The notes below the pieces were generated by a model. It was not told the origin of the DNA. It made no database searches and was given only the letters and a program-made list of their open reading frames with translations. Source: Burkholderia sp. PAMC 26561 (GTDB lineage: Bacteria > Pseudomonadota > Gammaproteobacteria > Burkholderiales > Burkholderiaceae). Taken from it: 64,000 bases of DNA. The stretch is taken from positions 1,426,001-1,490,000 of the forward strand of contig NZ_CP014315.1 of assembly GCF_001557535.2 (NCBI RefSeq), read 5' to 3'. Positions 17,247 to 25,865 of the stretch are shown here, piece after piece; the stretch's first letter is position 1; each line of letters starts with the position of its first letter. The position numbers and the translations under genes were made by a program.

Positions 17247-18788
17247 TCACGCCTTCATCGACGCCTCGAGCGACTCGAACTTCTCGCGCACGAATTGCGC
17301 ACGCTCCTCGCCCTTGAGCGCCTCGCTATCCGTCAGGATCGCGACCAGCTTCTTCGTCAGCGCGCGCCGGTTGGCGACTTCCTGCTCGACAGTCTCCGCT
17401 TCCGGCAGATCGAACACGTTGCCCGAGCAGTAGCTATTGGGCGAGCCCGCGTTCGCTCTGAACCAGTCCGCGAAATTCTCGGCCGATGCTGCCGGGTTCG
17501 TCCCGCGAACCGCATCGCGCAGCATCTTGCGGAAGAGGAAAAGACCGGCGTCGAACTTGGTCGGATTCTCGAGCGAATGCACGGCGATCGGCCGCTGGCT
17601 GATGATGGCCTCGTAATCGCCGGGCGCGTATTGCGCGTCCTTGTAGTGCTCGCGTTCACGATGATTCGTCGGGATCGGCGGCAATTCTTCGAGCTTGTAT
17701 TTGCCGAAGCGCTCCGGACGCCGCATCGCAACCTGTCCTTCGAGGAAGTCGATCGACTCGTAACCGACCAGCGATTTATCGCCGATGCCGCGTGTATCGA
17801 TTCCCGGACCCATCACGCGCCAGCCGATCATCTTCGAATTTTCATCATCGACGGGAACGGTCCAGCGAATGATGTGAAAGCGGCTGAAGAGCTTCTTCTT
17901 CGCGCCATCTTCCGACGTGTACGCATGCAAGCTCAGATTCGGCAATACCTGATGCTGAACGCGCACGAACATGCGGTCCTTGTCGACGCGGCGAGCACCC
18001 GCGCACGCGAGGCTGCGTCCCTGTTGCACCGGCGCGAAATGCATGTCGGGAGCAACTTCCATGGACTTGGCGCCGACCTCGTCGAAAGTCGTGCCCTGAT
18101 ACTTGCCGTTGACCACGTTCTTGCCTGCGTGCAGCGCGGTCGGATGATAGTTGTCGGCGGCGTTGTCCTGCACTTGCAGCCAGTTGCAATGCTGGAAATT
18201 GCTGTAGGGCACGAGTTCATCGGTCGGGGCTACCGTGAAATCGCCTTCCCATTCCGGAAACGGCGGCTCGTTGTCGGGTGGTCCCATGTAGGCAAACACG
18301 AGTCCGTGACGCTCGACGGCTTTATATGCGCCCTGCTGGATCGAACACGCGTATTTCTCGGCTTCCTTTTCTTCGCCGTTCGGAAACGGCACGTGGAGAC
18401 AGGAGCCGTCGACATCGAAGACCATGCCGTGGTAACAGCACTTGATGCCATGCTCCTGGATCGCGCCATATTCCAGCGATGCCCCGCGATGCACACAATG
18501 CGCATGCAGCACGCCTACGGCGCCGCTGCCATCGCGGAATGCGACCAGTTCTTCGCCGAGGATCTTCAGGAAGCGCGGGGTATCGGTGAGCTCGATGGCC
18601 ATGCACACCGGATGCCAGAACGCGCGCATGTATTCGCCCATCGGCGTGCCGGGGCCGGTTTCGGTCAGTTCGGGATCGTGACCCGGAACCTTGTTGGTGT
18701 AGTAACCGCCGAAGGGCACCAGTTTCTTCTGGACCGCGCCGCCAGCGCTGCTTTTCTGCCCTTCCGCCTTTTCTGACTTGATGTTCAT
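17247..18788 (-). CDS. Rieske non-haem iron oxygenase, alpha subunit (phthalate/LigX-like)
   Basis: A 513-residue aromatic-ring oxygenase. The Rieske 2Fe-2S site is Cys98-x-His100 with Cys117-x2-His120 (HCVHRGAS and KCCYHGMVFD). The mononuclear iron site is in QDNAADNYHPTALH (His215, His220, with the bridging Asp a little earlier). The type is the phthalate dioxygenase or aryl-ether demethylase group with no beta subunit. It is longer than many relatives because of the C-terminal extension after FLFRKMLRDAVRGTNP. The ATG at 18788 is preceded by AGAGG. It is divergent from an FCD-GntR gene with shared 14-base direct repeats between them. The likely substrate is an aromatic acid, judging from the neighbouring ACS carrier. 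Confidence 0.92.
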   Translation of the reverse strand: MNIKSEKAEGQKSSAGGAVQKKLVPFGGYYTNKVPGHDPELTETGPGTPMGEYMRAFWHPVCMAIELTDTPRFLKILGEELVAFRDGSGAVGVLHAHCVHRGASLEYGAIQEHGIKCCYHGMVFDVDGSCLHVPFPNGEEKEAEKYACSIQQGAYKAVERHGLVFAYMGPPDNEPPFPEWEGDFTVAPTDELVPYSNFQHCNWLQVQDNAADNYHPTALHAGKNVVNGKYQGTTFDEVGAKSMEVAPDMHFAPVQQGRSLACAGARRVDKDRMFVRVQHQVLPNLSLHAYTSEDGAKKKLFSRFHIIRWTVPVDDENSKMIGWRVMGPGIDTRGIGDKSLVGYESIDFLEGQVAMRRPERFGKYKLEELPPIPTNHREREHYKDAQYAPGDYEAIISQRPIAVHSLENPTKFDAGLFLFRKMLRDAVRGTNPAASAENFADWFRANAGSPNSYCSGNVFDLPEAETVEQEVANRRALTKKLVAILTDSEALKGEERAQFVREKFESLEASMKA

Positions 18789-18862
18789 GTGTGCCTCTGC
18801 TGGGTGTATCGATAAGGGGAACTGCGTTTTTGTCATATTTTTAAGATCGGTTTCTGAACTCC

Positions 18863-18997
18863 GAACTCTGTATCCAAAGATTAGTTTCGCAATGCAGCCA
18901 TGTCTCTACAGGTAAACGCTTGGGCGCAGAATTTTCCTTTCCGTTTGCACCTGCCCGACACTGCCTGTACGCTCTTGAACTCTGTATCCAGAAATTA
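18863..18997. promoter_or_regulatory. Direct repeat GAACTCTGTATCCA, likely FCD-GntR operator pair
   Basis: GAACTCTGTATCCA occurs at 18863-18876 and again at 18977-18990; the seven bases after each copy agree in five positions, so the repeat unit is about 21 bases. One copy is 75 bases before the oxygenase start, the other 12 bases before the GntR start, so each divergent promoter has its own copy. The TGTATCCA core resembles half-sites of FCD-type GntR regulators. Confidence 0.65.
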
Positions 18998-19008
18998 CGA
19001 GAGCAATC

Positions 19009-19707
19009 ATGGCCGCCAAACTTCTGAAGCTCCAGGCACGCACCGACTATGTCGATGAAGTCTACAAAGTGCTGCTCGACGCCATCAGCGAAGGCTCCCT
19101 CGCGCCCGGCGCACGCATCACACAGGAAGAGATCGCGGAGCAACTGGCGGTATCGCGTTCACCGGTGCTGCAGGCGCTGCGCCTGCTGAAAAAAGACGGT
19201 CTCGTGCAGGACGCGCCAGGGCGCGGCCTGCTCGTCGCGCCGCTAGACGCCACCTGGATCGCGCATCTCTACGAGATCCGCGGCGCGCTCGACTCGCTCG
19301 CGGCGAGCCTTGCGGCGCAACGCGGCGCGGTGCTCGACAAGACGCTGATCTCGAAGGGCCGGCGTGCATCGAAAGGTGACGACGTCAAAGCCATGATCGA
19401 TGCGGACTGGGCCTTCCACTCCGCCATCTACCGCGCTTCGGGCAATCCGCTGATCGAACAGACTGCGCATCTCCACTGGGTTCACTTGCGCCGCGTGATG
19501 GGCGCGGTGCTGCAGTCGTCGGCGCAACGCAAATCCATCTGGGACGAACACGCGGCGATCTTCGACGCGATCACCGCCGGCGACGCAGCCGCCGCCGTCG
19601 AACTGACCAATCTGCACACGCACCGCGCCCGCGAAAACCTCGTCAGGCGCCTGGGCGAAGTGCTGGCCGACGACGCCGGCAACGCGTCCGCTCATGTTCG
19701 CGTCTGA
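19009..19707 (+). CDS. GntR-family regulator, FCD subfamily
   Basis: A 232-residue regulator. The winged helix reads PGARITQEEIAEQLAVSRSP and VLQALRLLKKDGLVQDAPGR. The FCD ligand domain has LYEIRGALDSLAASLAA, then DADWAFHSAIYRASGN and WDEHAAIFDAI with the histidines and aspartate that usually bind a metal for carboxylate effectors. A segment normally longer between the second and third helices (around LISKGRRASKGDD) is short. It is divergent from the oxygenase operon and convergent with the MFS gene, overlapping its end by 16 bases. It probably senses an aromatic acid or its product. Confidence 0.9.
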   Translation: MAAKLLKLQARTDYVDEVYKVLLDAISEGSLAPGARITQEEIAEQLAVSRSPVLQALRLLKKDGLVQDAPGRGLLVAPLDATWIAHLYEIRGALDSLAASLAAQRGAVLDKTLISKGRRASKGDDVKAMIDADWAFHSAIYRASGNPLIEQTAHLHWVHLRRVMGAVLQSSAQRKSIWDEHAAIFDAITAGDAAAAVELTNLHTHRARENLVRRLGEVLADDAGNASAHVRV

Positions 19708-21053
19708 GGACTGGCATCGAGCACCGGTCGAGCGCTCGGCGGCGTTTCCCGCCGGCGAACGTTCACCAGTTTTGCGGGCACCGTGAAGACCAGCACACTG
19801 CCTATCACGAGACTCACCGCGAGTCCCAGCACGCCATTGCCGGTCGATCCCGTCGCGGTCTGGATCAGCCCGATCACATAGGGACTGACGACGCCCGAGA
19901 TGCTGCCTACCGAGTTCGCAACGGCAAGTCCCGCCGCCGCTGCCGCGCCGCTGAGGATGGCCGGCGGCAGTACCCAGAATTGCGAGATCGTGGTCATGAC
20001 GCCCATGGTCCCGATGGTCAGCGCGACCATCGCGATCGGCGTGGAATGGGCGTAGGACACGCTGAAGTACAAACCTGCCGCACCGATGATCCCCGGCAAA
20101 GCAAGATGCCAGCGGCGCTCGCCGCGCAGGTCGGATGAATGGCTGACCAGCACCATCGCGATTGCTGCCGCGGCGTAGGGGATGGCGCTCAACAATCCGA
20201 TATCCAGCGTGTTCTGCACGCCGCTCGCCTTGATCAGCGTGGGCAACCAGAAGCTCACGCCGTAGAGGCCCATCGTGAAGAAGAAGTAGATGAGGCTTAG
20301 CAGCAGGACCTTCGGATGCATCAGGCCGTCTTTCACCGAATGCAGCAGATCAGGCGAGCGTTCTTCATTCAGCGCGCGTTCCAGAAATGCGCGTTGCGGC
20401 GCGCTGAGCCAGCGGGCGTCGCTGACTTTATCGTTGAGATAGAAGAGTGCGATGAGACCAAGCAAGGCCGTGGGGATGCCTTCGAGAACGAACAGCCATT
20501 GCCAGCCTGCAAGAGCGTGGAGGCCGCCCATGTGAGTCATGATCCAGCCCGAAAGCGGACCGCCGACAACGCCGGACATCGGAATGCCGGTCATGAACAG
20601 CGCGGTCACCTTGCTGCGCCGCGATGCCGGAAACCAGTAGGTCAGATAGAACAGGATGGCCGGAATGAACCCCGCTTCGGCCACGCCCAGCAGAAAGCGC
20701 ATGATGTAGAAGCTCATGGGCGTGGTCACGAACATCATGCCCGCCGAGATGATGCCCCACGTGATCATGATCCGTGCGATCCATCGGCGCGCGCCGACGC
20801 GAAGCAAGAGCAGATTGCTCGGCACCTCGAACAGCAGATAACCCACGAAGAAAACACCCGCACCGGCGCCGTAGACGGCGTCGCTGAAATTCAGGTCCTT
20901 GAGCATCTGCAGCTTTGCAAAGGCAACGTTGATGCGGTCCAGATACGCGCAGAGATAGCAGAGAAACAGGAATGGCAATAGTCGCCACGTGATCTTCGCA
21001 AACGTGGCGGCTTCGTCGCGTTTGCTGAGGGAAACCTTACTGGCGGGAATCAT
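19692..21053 (-). CDS. MFS carrier, ACS (anion:cation symporter) type
   Basis: A 453-residue 12-helix transporter. Helix 1 carries FLFLCYLCAYLDRINVAFAK, the mark of the ACS family that includes phthalate, tartrate and glucarate permeases. RFLLGVAEAGFIPAILFYL and WFPASRRSKVTALFMTGIP are the usual helix 4-5 motifs, and the long cytoplasmic loop comes after FYLNDKVSDARWLSAPQ. It stands between the oxygenase unit and the aldolase gene, on the same strand as both, and probably brings in the aromatic or hydroxy acid used by them. Confidence 0.9.
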   Translation of the reverse strand: MIPASKVSLSKRDEAATFAKITWRLLPFLFLCYLCAYLDRINVAFAKLQMLKDLNFSDAVYGAGAGVFFVGYLLFEVPSNLLLLRVGARRWIARIMITWGIISAGMMFVTTPMSFYIMRFLLGVAEAGFIPAILFYLTYWFPASRRSKVTALFMTGIPMSGVVGGPLSGWIMTHMGGLHALAGWQWLFVLEGIPTALLGLIALFYLNDKVSDARWLSAPQRAFLERALNEERSPDLLHSVKDGLMHPKVLLLSLIYFFFTMGLYGVSFWLPTLIKASGVQNTLDIGLLSAIPYAAAAIAMVLVSHSSDLRGERRWHLALPGIIGAAGLYFSVSYAHSTPIAMVALTIGTMGVMTTISQFWVLPPAILSGAAAAAGLAVANSVGSISGVVSPYVIGLIQTATGSTGNGVLGLAVSLVIGSVLVFTVPAKLVNVRRRETPPSARPVLDASPQTRT

Positions 21054-21144
21054 GCTTGTCTCCTGGGGGCGGATTGGAGCGGGACGCCGGCCGTTCTAGG
21101 TGGCCGTGTCGTCCTGCACTTCTTGTGCTGAAGCTTGATACGGG

Positions 21145-21996
21145 TCAGTCGAACATGTCCGGCTGGGTTGCCACGAGGTCGTTCCAGATCGTCTGGAAAT
21201 GCAGCCAGCCGATGTACTCGCTGCCCACGTGTTCGCGGCTATAGCGCGCCCGGTCCGGCGTGACGAGCTTCGGCGTGATGCCGGTTGCATCGATCAGAAG
21301 CTGCTGCTGGCAGCAGCGTTCCAGCGCGATAAACCAGAAGGCCGCAGCTTCTATGCTGTGCCGGCTTGCCGTCAGCAAACCGTGGTTCTGGTGAATTGCC
21401 GCCTTCACGCCCTTGAACGCGTTTGCCACCTTGTGGCCCGCCTTTTTCTCCACCGCGACTTGTCCGGCTTCATCGCCGATCACGACGTGGTCCTCGAAGA
21501 ACGCAGCCGCGTCCTGCGTGATCGGCTCGAGCTTCTTGCCGAGAGAGGCGTAGGCCGTGCCGTAGACCGTGTGCGCATGGCACATTGCCACGATGTCCTG
21601 ATGCATCTCGTGCACTGCTGCGTGCAGGACGAAGCCAGCACGGTTGATCGCATGATTGCCCTCCACCACGCGCCCTTCATGGTCCGCGCAGATCAGGTTC
21701 GAGACCTTCACTTGCGAGAAGTGGATGGCCATCGGATTGGTCCAGTACAGGCCTGGATTTTCCGGATCGCGCACCGTCAGATGCCCGGCGAACCCATAGT
21801 CGAAGCCCTGCAGCGCGAATGCCCTGCATGCGCCGACAAGTCGCTCCTTCAAATGTTGCCGATGCGCCGCCGGGTCCGAAAACACGGGCAAGTCCGGGAA
21901 GATCAGACCCTCTTGTTCCGGCTGATAGATCGATACCTTGCCGTCCTTCACGATCTTTTCCACGACTTCCGAACCCGCTTCCATGACTGCCGCCAT
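21145..21996 (-). CDS. Class II aldolase/adducin family protein, possible aromatic-acid decarboxylase or aldolase
   Basis: A 283-residue protein with zinc ligands in MCHAHTVYG and HQNHGLLTASRHS, and a front part GFDYGFAGHLTVRDPENPGL. It is larger than the sugar-phosphate aldolases (about 215 residues) and has an N-terminal extension and the YSREHVGSEYIGWLHFQTIW tail seen in the adducin-like branch of the family. Members next to Rieske oxygenases include decarboxylases of dihydroxylated aromatic acids. That role fits here but is not shown. It is divergent from a GcvA-like LysR gene with an inverted repeat between them. Confidence 0.82.
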   Translation of the reverse strand: MAAVMEAGSEVVEKIVKDGKVSIYQPEQEGLIFPDLPVFSDPAAHRQHLKERLVGACRAFALQGFDYGFAGHLTVRDPENPGLYWTNPMAIHFSQVKVSNLICADHEGRVVEGNHAINRAGFVLHAAVHEMHQDIVAMCHAHTVYGTAYASLGKKLEPITQDAAAFFEDHVVIGDEAGQVAVEKKAGHKVANAFKGVKAAIHQNHGLLTASRHSIEAAAFWFIALERCCQQQLLIDATGITPKLVTPDRARYSREHVGSEYIGWLHFQTIWNDLVATQPDMFD

Positions 21997-22077
21997 TTGC
22001 TTTCTCCTGTTGAATCATCAAGTTGCTTTACAGGGTTCTACTGTCGGCTTTGCAGCAGTTGTTGACAAACGATGACT

Positions 22078-22095
22078 GTTCATACAAAGATGAAC
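22078..22095. promoter_or_regulatory. Inverted repeat GTTCAT-N6-ATGAAC, likely LysR operator
   Basis: Perfect 6-base arms separated by 6 bases lie between the divergent aldolase and LysR genes; a third TTCAT copy follows at about 22100. A TTGACA hexamer (22062-22067) is a possible -35 element of the LysR gene just before it. Position and symmetry are the only support. Confidence 0.5.
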
Positions 22096-22144
22096 CCCAT
22101 TCATGTATCGATTAAAACCATTACAAAATTGGAGACGCCCAGGC

Positions 22145-23056
22145 ATGCGACGCATCCCCAATTTCGTGCTGCTGCGCGCGTTCGAAGCAGCGGCACGGCT
22201 TGAAAGCTTCACGCTTGCTGCAGAGGAATTGCATCTCACGCAATCGGCCATCAGCCATCAGGTGAAGGAACTGGAAGCCTATTTCGGCGTGCCGCTGTTT
22301 CACCGGCGAAACCGCCGGGTCGAGACGACGGCGGAAGGACGGCGTCTGTTCGACAGCCTCGGCCGCGTGTTCGATGTCATTGAAAACGCCTGCAGCGAAG
22401 TTGCGCTCGCGCCCCAGGCGCAGGTGCTCGCCGTGCATTGCGCACCGAGCCTTGCTGTGAAATGGCTGGGTCCGCGCTTGCCCATGTTCATGCAGGCGCA
22501 CACGGACATCACGATCAGGCTTTCTTCGGGCGCGGAGCCGGTGGACCTCACACGTCTGCATGAAGTCGATGTCGCGATCTCCTACGGCGCGGCGATCGAG
22601 CGTCCGGGATTGCAGGTCGATGCGCTCGGGGCCGAACGCATTGTTCCGATGTGCTCGCCCGCCATGGTGCGCGACGACGTATTGCTCGAGGAGCAGGCCA
22701 GGGCTTTTACGCTGATCGATTCACAATTGAGCCGGGTCACGTGGCGCGACTGGTTCGTGCTCAACGGCATGGAGTTTCCGAACAAGCCGCGGCCATCGTT
22801 CGATCGCGGTGCGCTGGCGATTTCCGCAGCGGTCGATGGCATGGGCATGGCGCTCGAAACCACGCGCCTCGCCGAGCGCGAATTTGCGCGTGGAGAACTG
22901 GTGGAGTTCGGCGCCGGGTACTTCAAGCCGTTCATGCGCGAGACGCATTTTGTATCGTTCAGGACGAGCGACAGGAACGTCGAGAAGGTCAAGACGTTCC
23001 GGGCCTGGCTGGCGGAGAAAGCGGGGATGGATGGGCAGTCGGTGACAGGCGGTTGA
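22145..23056 (+). CDS. LysR-family regulator, GcvA-like
   Basis: A 303-residue LTTR. MRRIPNFVLLRAFEAAARLE opens the protein as in GcvA-like members, then the helix-turn-helix LTQSAISHQVKELEAYFGVP and LFHRRNRRVETTAEGRRLFD. The effector domain contains LAVKWLGPRLPMFMQAHTDI and VDVAISYGAAIERPGLQVD. The start at 22145 has GGAGA 10 bases before it; a start 42 bases upstream is possible. It lies opposite the class II aldolase gene, and so is a good candidate to control aldolase and carrier. Confidence 0.9.
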   Translation: MRRIPNFVLLRAFEAAARLESFTLAAEELHLTQSAISHQVKELEAYFGVPLFHRRNRRVETTAEGRRLFDSLGRVFDVIENACSEVALAPQAQVLAVHCAPSLAVKWLGPRLPMFMQAHTDITIRLSSGAEPVDLTRLHEVDVAISYGAAIERPGLQVDALGAERIVPMCSPAMVRDDVLLEEQARAFTLIDSQLSRVTWRDWFVLNGMEFPNKPRPSFDRGALAISAAVDGMGMALETTRLAEREFARGELVEFGAGYFKPFMRETHFVSFRTSDRNVEKVKTFRAWLAEKAGMDGQSVTGG

Positions 23057-23075
23057 GACGAATGAGCCCCTTCGC

Positions 23076-23603
23076 TCAAACGTGCTTGTAATAGAAGGTC
23101 GTGCTGCAAAACGCGCCGTCCGGCATCAGCGCGTACTTCGGCACAACGCCAACGCGCTGCCAGCCTGCCCGCGCGTAGAGCCGCTCGGCATCGCCGCCGG
23201 TGACCGTATCGAGCACGAGCACCGACTTGCCTTCCTCACGCGCGGTTTCTTCGACAGCCGTCATGAGCTGTTGCGCAATGCCTCTGCGGCGACCCATGCG
23301 ATGCACCAGCATCTTGGCAATATCCGCGCGATGCGGCTGGTTGTCCGGCTGCGCCATGATGAGTTGCACGGTGCCGAGAATGCGTCCCTCGCGATCTTCT
23401 GCGACGAGCAGCGCTCGCTCTGCGCGCACTACGGCTTCGCCCACGCTGCGCCAAAATGCAACGGCCTTCTCGCGCGACAGCGGCAGCATGAAACTGACCG
23501 AGGCGCCCCCTTCCACGCAATCGATCAGCACGTCGGCCAATGCTTCCACACAGGACATTGCTTCATGGGCGCCGATGCGTCGTACGCTCACGTCCTCGAA
23601 CAT
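23076..23603 (-). CDS. GNAT-family N-acetyltransferase
   Basis: A 175-residue single-domain acyltransferase. The acetyl-CoA site is MLVHRMGRRRGIAQQLMTAV, the Q/RxxGxG/A loop being RRRGIA, followed by LVLDTVTGGDAERLYARAGW. The ATG at 23603 has GGAGA at good distance and gives the standard first strand VSVRRIGAHE; the open frame upstream is not coding. It stands alone, convergent with the LysR gene. The amine substrate is unknown. Similar proteins include tabtoxin- and streptothricin-type acetyltransferases. Confidence 0.85.
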   Translation of the reverse strand: MFEDVSVRRIGAHEAMSCVEALADVLIDCVEGGASVSFMLPLSREKAVAFWRSVGEAVVRAERALLVAEDREGRILGTVQLIMAQPDNQPHRADIAKMLVHRMGRRRGIAQQLMTAVEETAREEGKSVLVLDTVTGGDAERLYARAGWQRVGVVPKYALMPDGAFCSTTFYYKHV

Positions 23604-23840
23604 AGGTTTCTCCAGGTGTTGGTGAAGGGGAAATGTTGCCAGCGCCAAAAATTTTCCGGTAATGAACGTCCGTTGTTTTCTTAGGATACGGTCGTGCAGG
23701 CGAACACGCGTTGAAAGATCAGCGATTGCCCTGCAACAAGCCACTGCTGTGCACTCAATTCCGGCAAAATGACACGGTGGCGAGCGCAGCTCGAACCATT
23801 GGCGCGCTCGAATCACATCACTAACGATAGGAGACAGCAC

Positions 23841-24881
23841 GTGCAATCAGGCAGACCAGCTTGGAGGGTTCTCAGCGGTGCGGTTTTTGCGGCGTTCGCA
23901 TTCTCGGCAGTGTCGCCGGCATCGGCGCAAGTGGCAACGGGCGATACATCCGCGCAAAAAATCGCGTTATCGAACAACTATGCGGGCAACAGTTGGCGTC
24001 AGATGATGCTCAAGAGCTGGTCCAACGTCGCAGACGCAGCGGTCAAGCAAAAGGTCGTCGCGGCCGCCCCCACCTTCACCACGGCCGAAAGTCAGGCAAC
24101 CGAACAAGTCCAGCAGATCCAGAACCTGATCCTCCAGGGCTTCAAGGCGATCGCGGTCGATGCCGTCTCGCCTACCGCGCTCAACGGCGTGATCAAGCAG
24201 GCATGCGCGGCGGGCGTGACGGTCGTGTCCTTCGATGGCATCGCTACCGAGCCTTGCGCATACCGGATCGCCGTCGACTTCCAGGGCATGGGCAAGATGC
24301 AAGTGGACTACTTGGCCAAACGTCTGAACGGCAAGGGCAACCTGCTCGAGATTCGCGGGCTCGCCGGCGTCTCGGTCGATGATGAAATTCACCGCGGCAT
24401 GGTGGACGAGCTGAAGAAATATCCGAACCTGAAAATAGTCGGTTCGGTACATGGCGACTGGACACAAACCGTCGCTCAAAAACAGGTCGCCGGCATCCTG
24501 CCTACCTTGCCGCAAATCGACGGCGTGCTCACGCAAGGCGGGGATGGCTTCGGTACGGCACAGGCGCTGAAGGCCGCAGGCAGGCCGACGCCGATCATCA
24601 TCCTCGGCAACCGTCAGGAAGAACTCGCGTGGTGGGCCGAACAGAAGAAGACCGGCTACGAGACGATGTCCGTCACCATTCCGCCGGGGGCATCCACGTT
24701 TGCGTTCTGGGTCACGCAGCAATTGCTGGCCGGCAAGAAAATGCCGCATGACATCCGCATGCCAGTGCTCGAAGTGAAGCCTGGAGAGCTTGACGCCGTG
24801 CTGGCAAAGACGCCGCCAGGATCGCTTGCGAACAAGGAATACACGCGCGAGGAAGTGGTGGCTGTCGTGGACGGGAAGTAG
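23841..24881 (+). CDS. Sugar ABC substrate-binding protein, paralogue of the one at 29372-30418
   Basis: A 346-residue exported Peripla_BP_4 protein. The GTG at 23841 follows GGAGACAGCAC and starts a signal peptide that is cleaved after VSPASA. The mature start QVATGDTSAQKIALSNNYAG is almost the same as that of the binding protein at 29372-30418 and similarity runs along the whole length (for example VSPTALNGVIKQACAAGV and LAKRLNGKGNLLEIRG). It has no ATPase or permease on its own strand and points towards the lactonase gene, 48 bases from its end. It probably feeds the same transporter with another sugar or affinity, though it may be a redundant copy. Confidence 0.88.
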   Translation: MQSGRPAWRVLSGAVFAAFAFSAVSPASAQVATGDTSAQKIALSNNYAGNSWRQMMLKSWSNVADAAVKQKVVAAAPTFTTAESQATEQVQQIQNLILQGFKAIAVDAVSPTALNGVIKQACAAGVTVVSFDGIATEPCAYRIAVDFQGMGKMQVDYLAKRLNGKGNLLEIRGLAGVSVDDEIHRGMVDELKKYPNLKIVGSVHGDWTQTVAQKQVAGILPTLPQIDGVLTQGGDGFGTAQALKAAGRPTPIIILGNRQEELAWWAEQKKTGYETMSVTIPPGASTFAFWVTQQLLAGKKMPHDIRMPVLEVKPGELDAVLAKTPPGSLANKEYTREEVVAVVDGK

Positions 24882-24929
24882 TGAACGGCAGCGCCGGCTT
24901 TGACGGGCCGGCGCTGACTTCATGCAGGC

Positions 24930-25838
24930 TTAGCGTGCAGCGCCCCGAACGCCTACGTGCAGCGCATAAACGGATGAAGTCGCAGTAATGAACAAGCGGT
25001 TCTTGTGCAAGCCGCCGAACGTCAGGTTCGCCACGACCTCGGGAATCAGGATCTTGCCGAGCAAGGTGCCATCCGGCGCGTAGCAATGCACCCCGTCGTC
25101 TGCGCTGGTCCAGACATTGCCGTGCTCGTCGGTTCTCAAGCCGTCGGGCACACCGGTTTCCATCGATACGAAAATGCTTCCGTTGCGCAATGCGCCGTCA
25201 CTCGCGACATCGAAGACGCGGATGTGGCGTGGACCGTTCTCATCGTGGGACGCGCCGGAGTCGGCTATGTACAGACGTGACTCGTCGGGCGAAAACGCGA
25301 GTCCGTTGGGCTTGACGAAATCATCGGTGGCAAGCCGCACGTGGCCATCGTCCGGGGAGATGCAGTAGACATTGCATCGTCCAATATCGCTCGGCGCGCG
25401 GAACCCTTCGTAGTCGCTCATGATCCCGTAGTCGGGGTCCGTGAACCAGATCGCGCTGCGCGAATCCACGACCACATCGTTCGGCGAATTGAGGCGCTTG
25501 CCTTCGAAATGCGATGCGAGAACCACGACGCTGCCATCGTGTTCCGTGCGCGAGACCTGACGGCCGCCGTGTTCGCACGTCACGAGCCGCCCTTCCCGGT
25601 CACGTGTATTGCCATTGCTGTAGTTCGAATTCGAGCGATAAACCCCTACGCCCATGCCCGGCGCCCATCGCATCATGCGATTGTTCGGGATGTCGCTCCA
25701 GATCAGCAAATCGGTCGCCGGAAAATACACGGGTCCTTCGGCCCATAGGCACTCGCTGGTCAGCTTTTGCAGCGGCGCGTTGAGCTGGACCAGTGTGCGA
25801 AAGCGCGGATCGTGTACTTCAAGCTCGTCAGGTTTCAT
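24930..25838 (-). CDS. SMP-30/gluconolactonase family lactonase
   Basis: A 302-residue six-bladed propeller. Metal-site segments are in place: LWAEGPVYFPATDLLIWSDI (Glu), RLNSPNDVVVDSRSAIWFTD (Asn, Asp) and KPNGLAFSPDESRLYIADSG (Asn, Asp). It opens sugar lactones to aldonic acids in the cytoplasm. It is the last gene of the second CUT2 operon, 27 bases after the permease. With mannonate dehydratase at the other end of the operon this suggests an oxidised sugar (lactone or uronic/aldonic acid) as the growth substrate. Confidence 0.9.
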   Translation of the reverse strand: MKPDELEVHDPRFRTLVQLNAPLQKLTSECLWAEGPVYFPATDLLIWSDIPNNRMMRWAPGMGVGVYRSNSNYSNGNTRDREGRLVTCEHGGRQVSRTEHDGSVVVLASHFEGKRLNSPNDVVVDSRSAIWFTDPDYGIMSDYEGFRAPSDIGRCNVYCISPDDGHVRLATDDFVKPNGLAFSPDESRLYIADSGASHDENGPRHIRVFDVASDGALRNGSIFVSMETGVPDGLRTDEHGNVWTSADDGVHCYAPDGTLLGKILIPEVVANLTFGGLHKNRLFITATSSVYALHVGVRGAAR

Positions 25839-25865
25839 CTGCGTGTCCCTTATTGAAATGTTCGC

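Noticed and set aside
17034..18776. 580-codon plus frame opposite the Rieske oxygenase
   Set aside because: Shadow of a gene with complete iron-ligand motifs on the minus strand.
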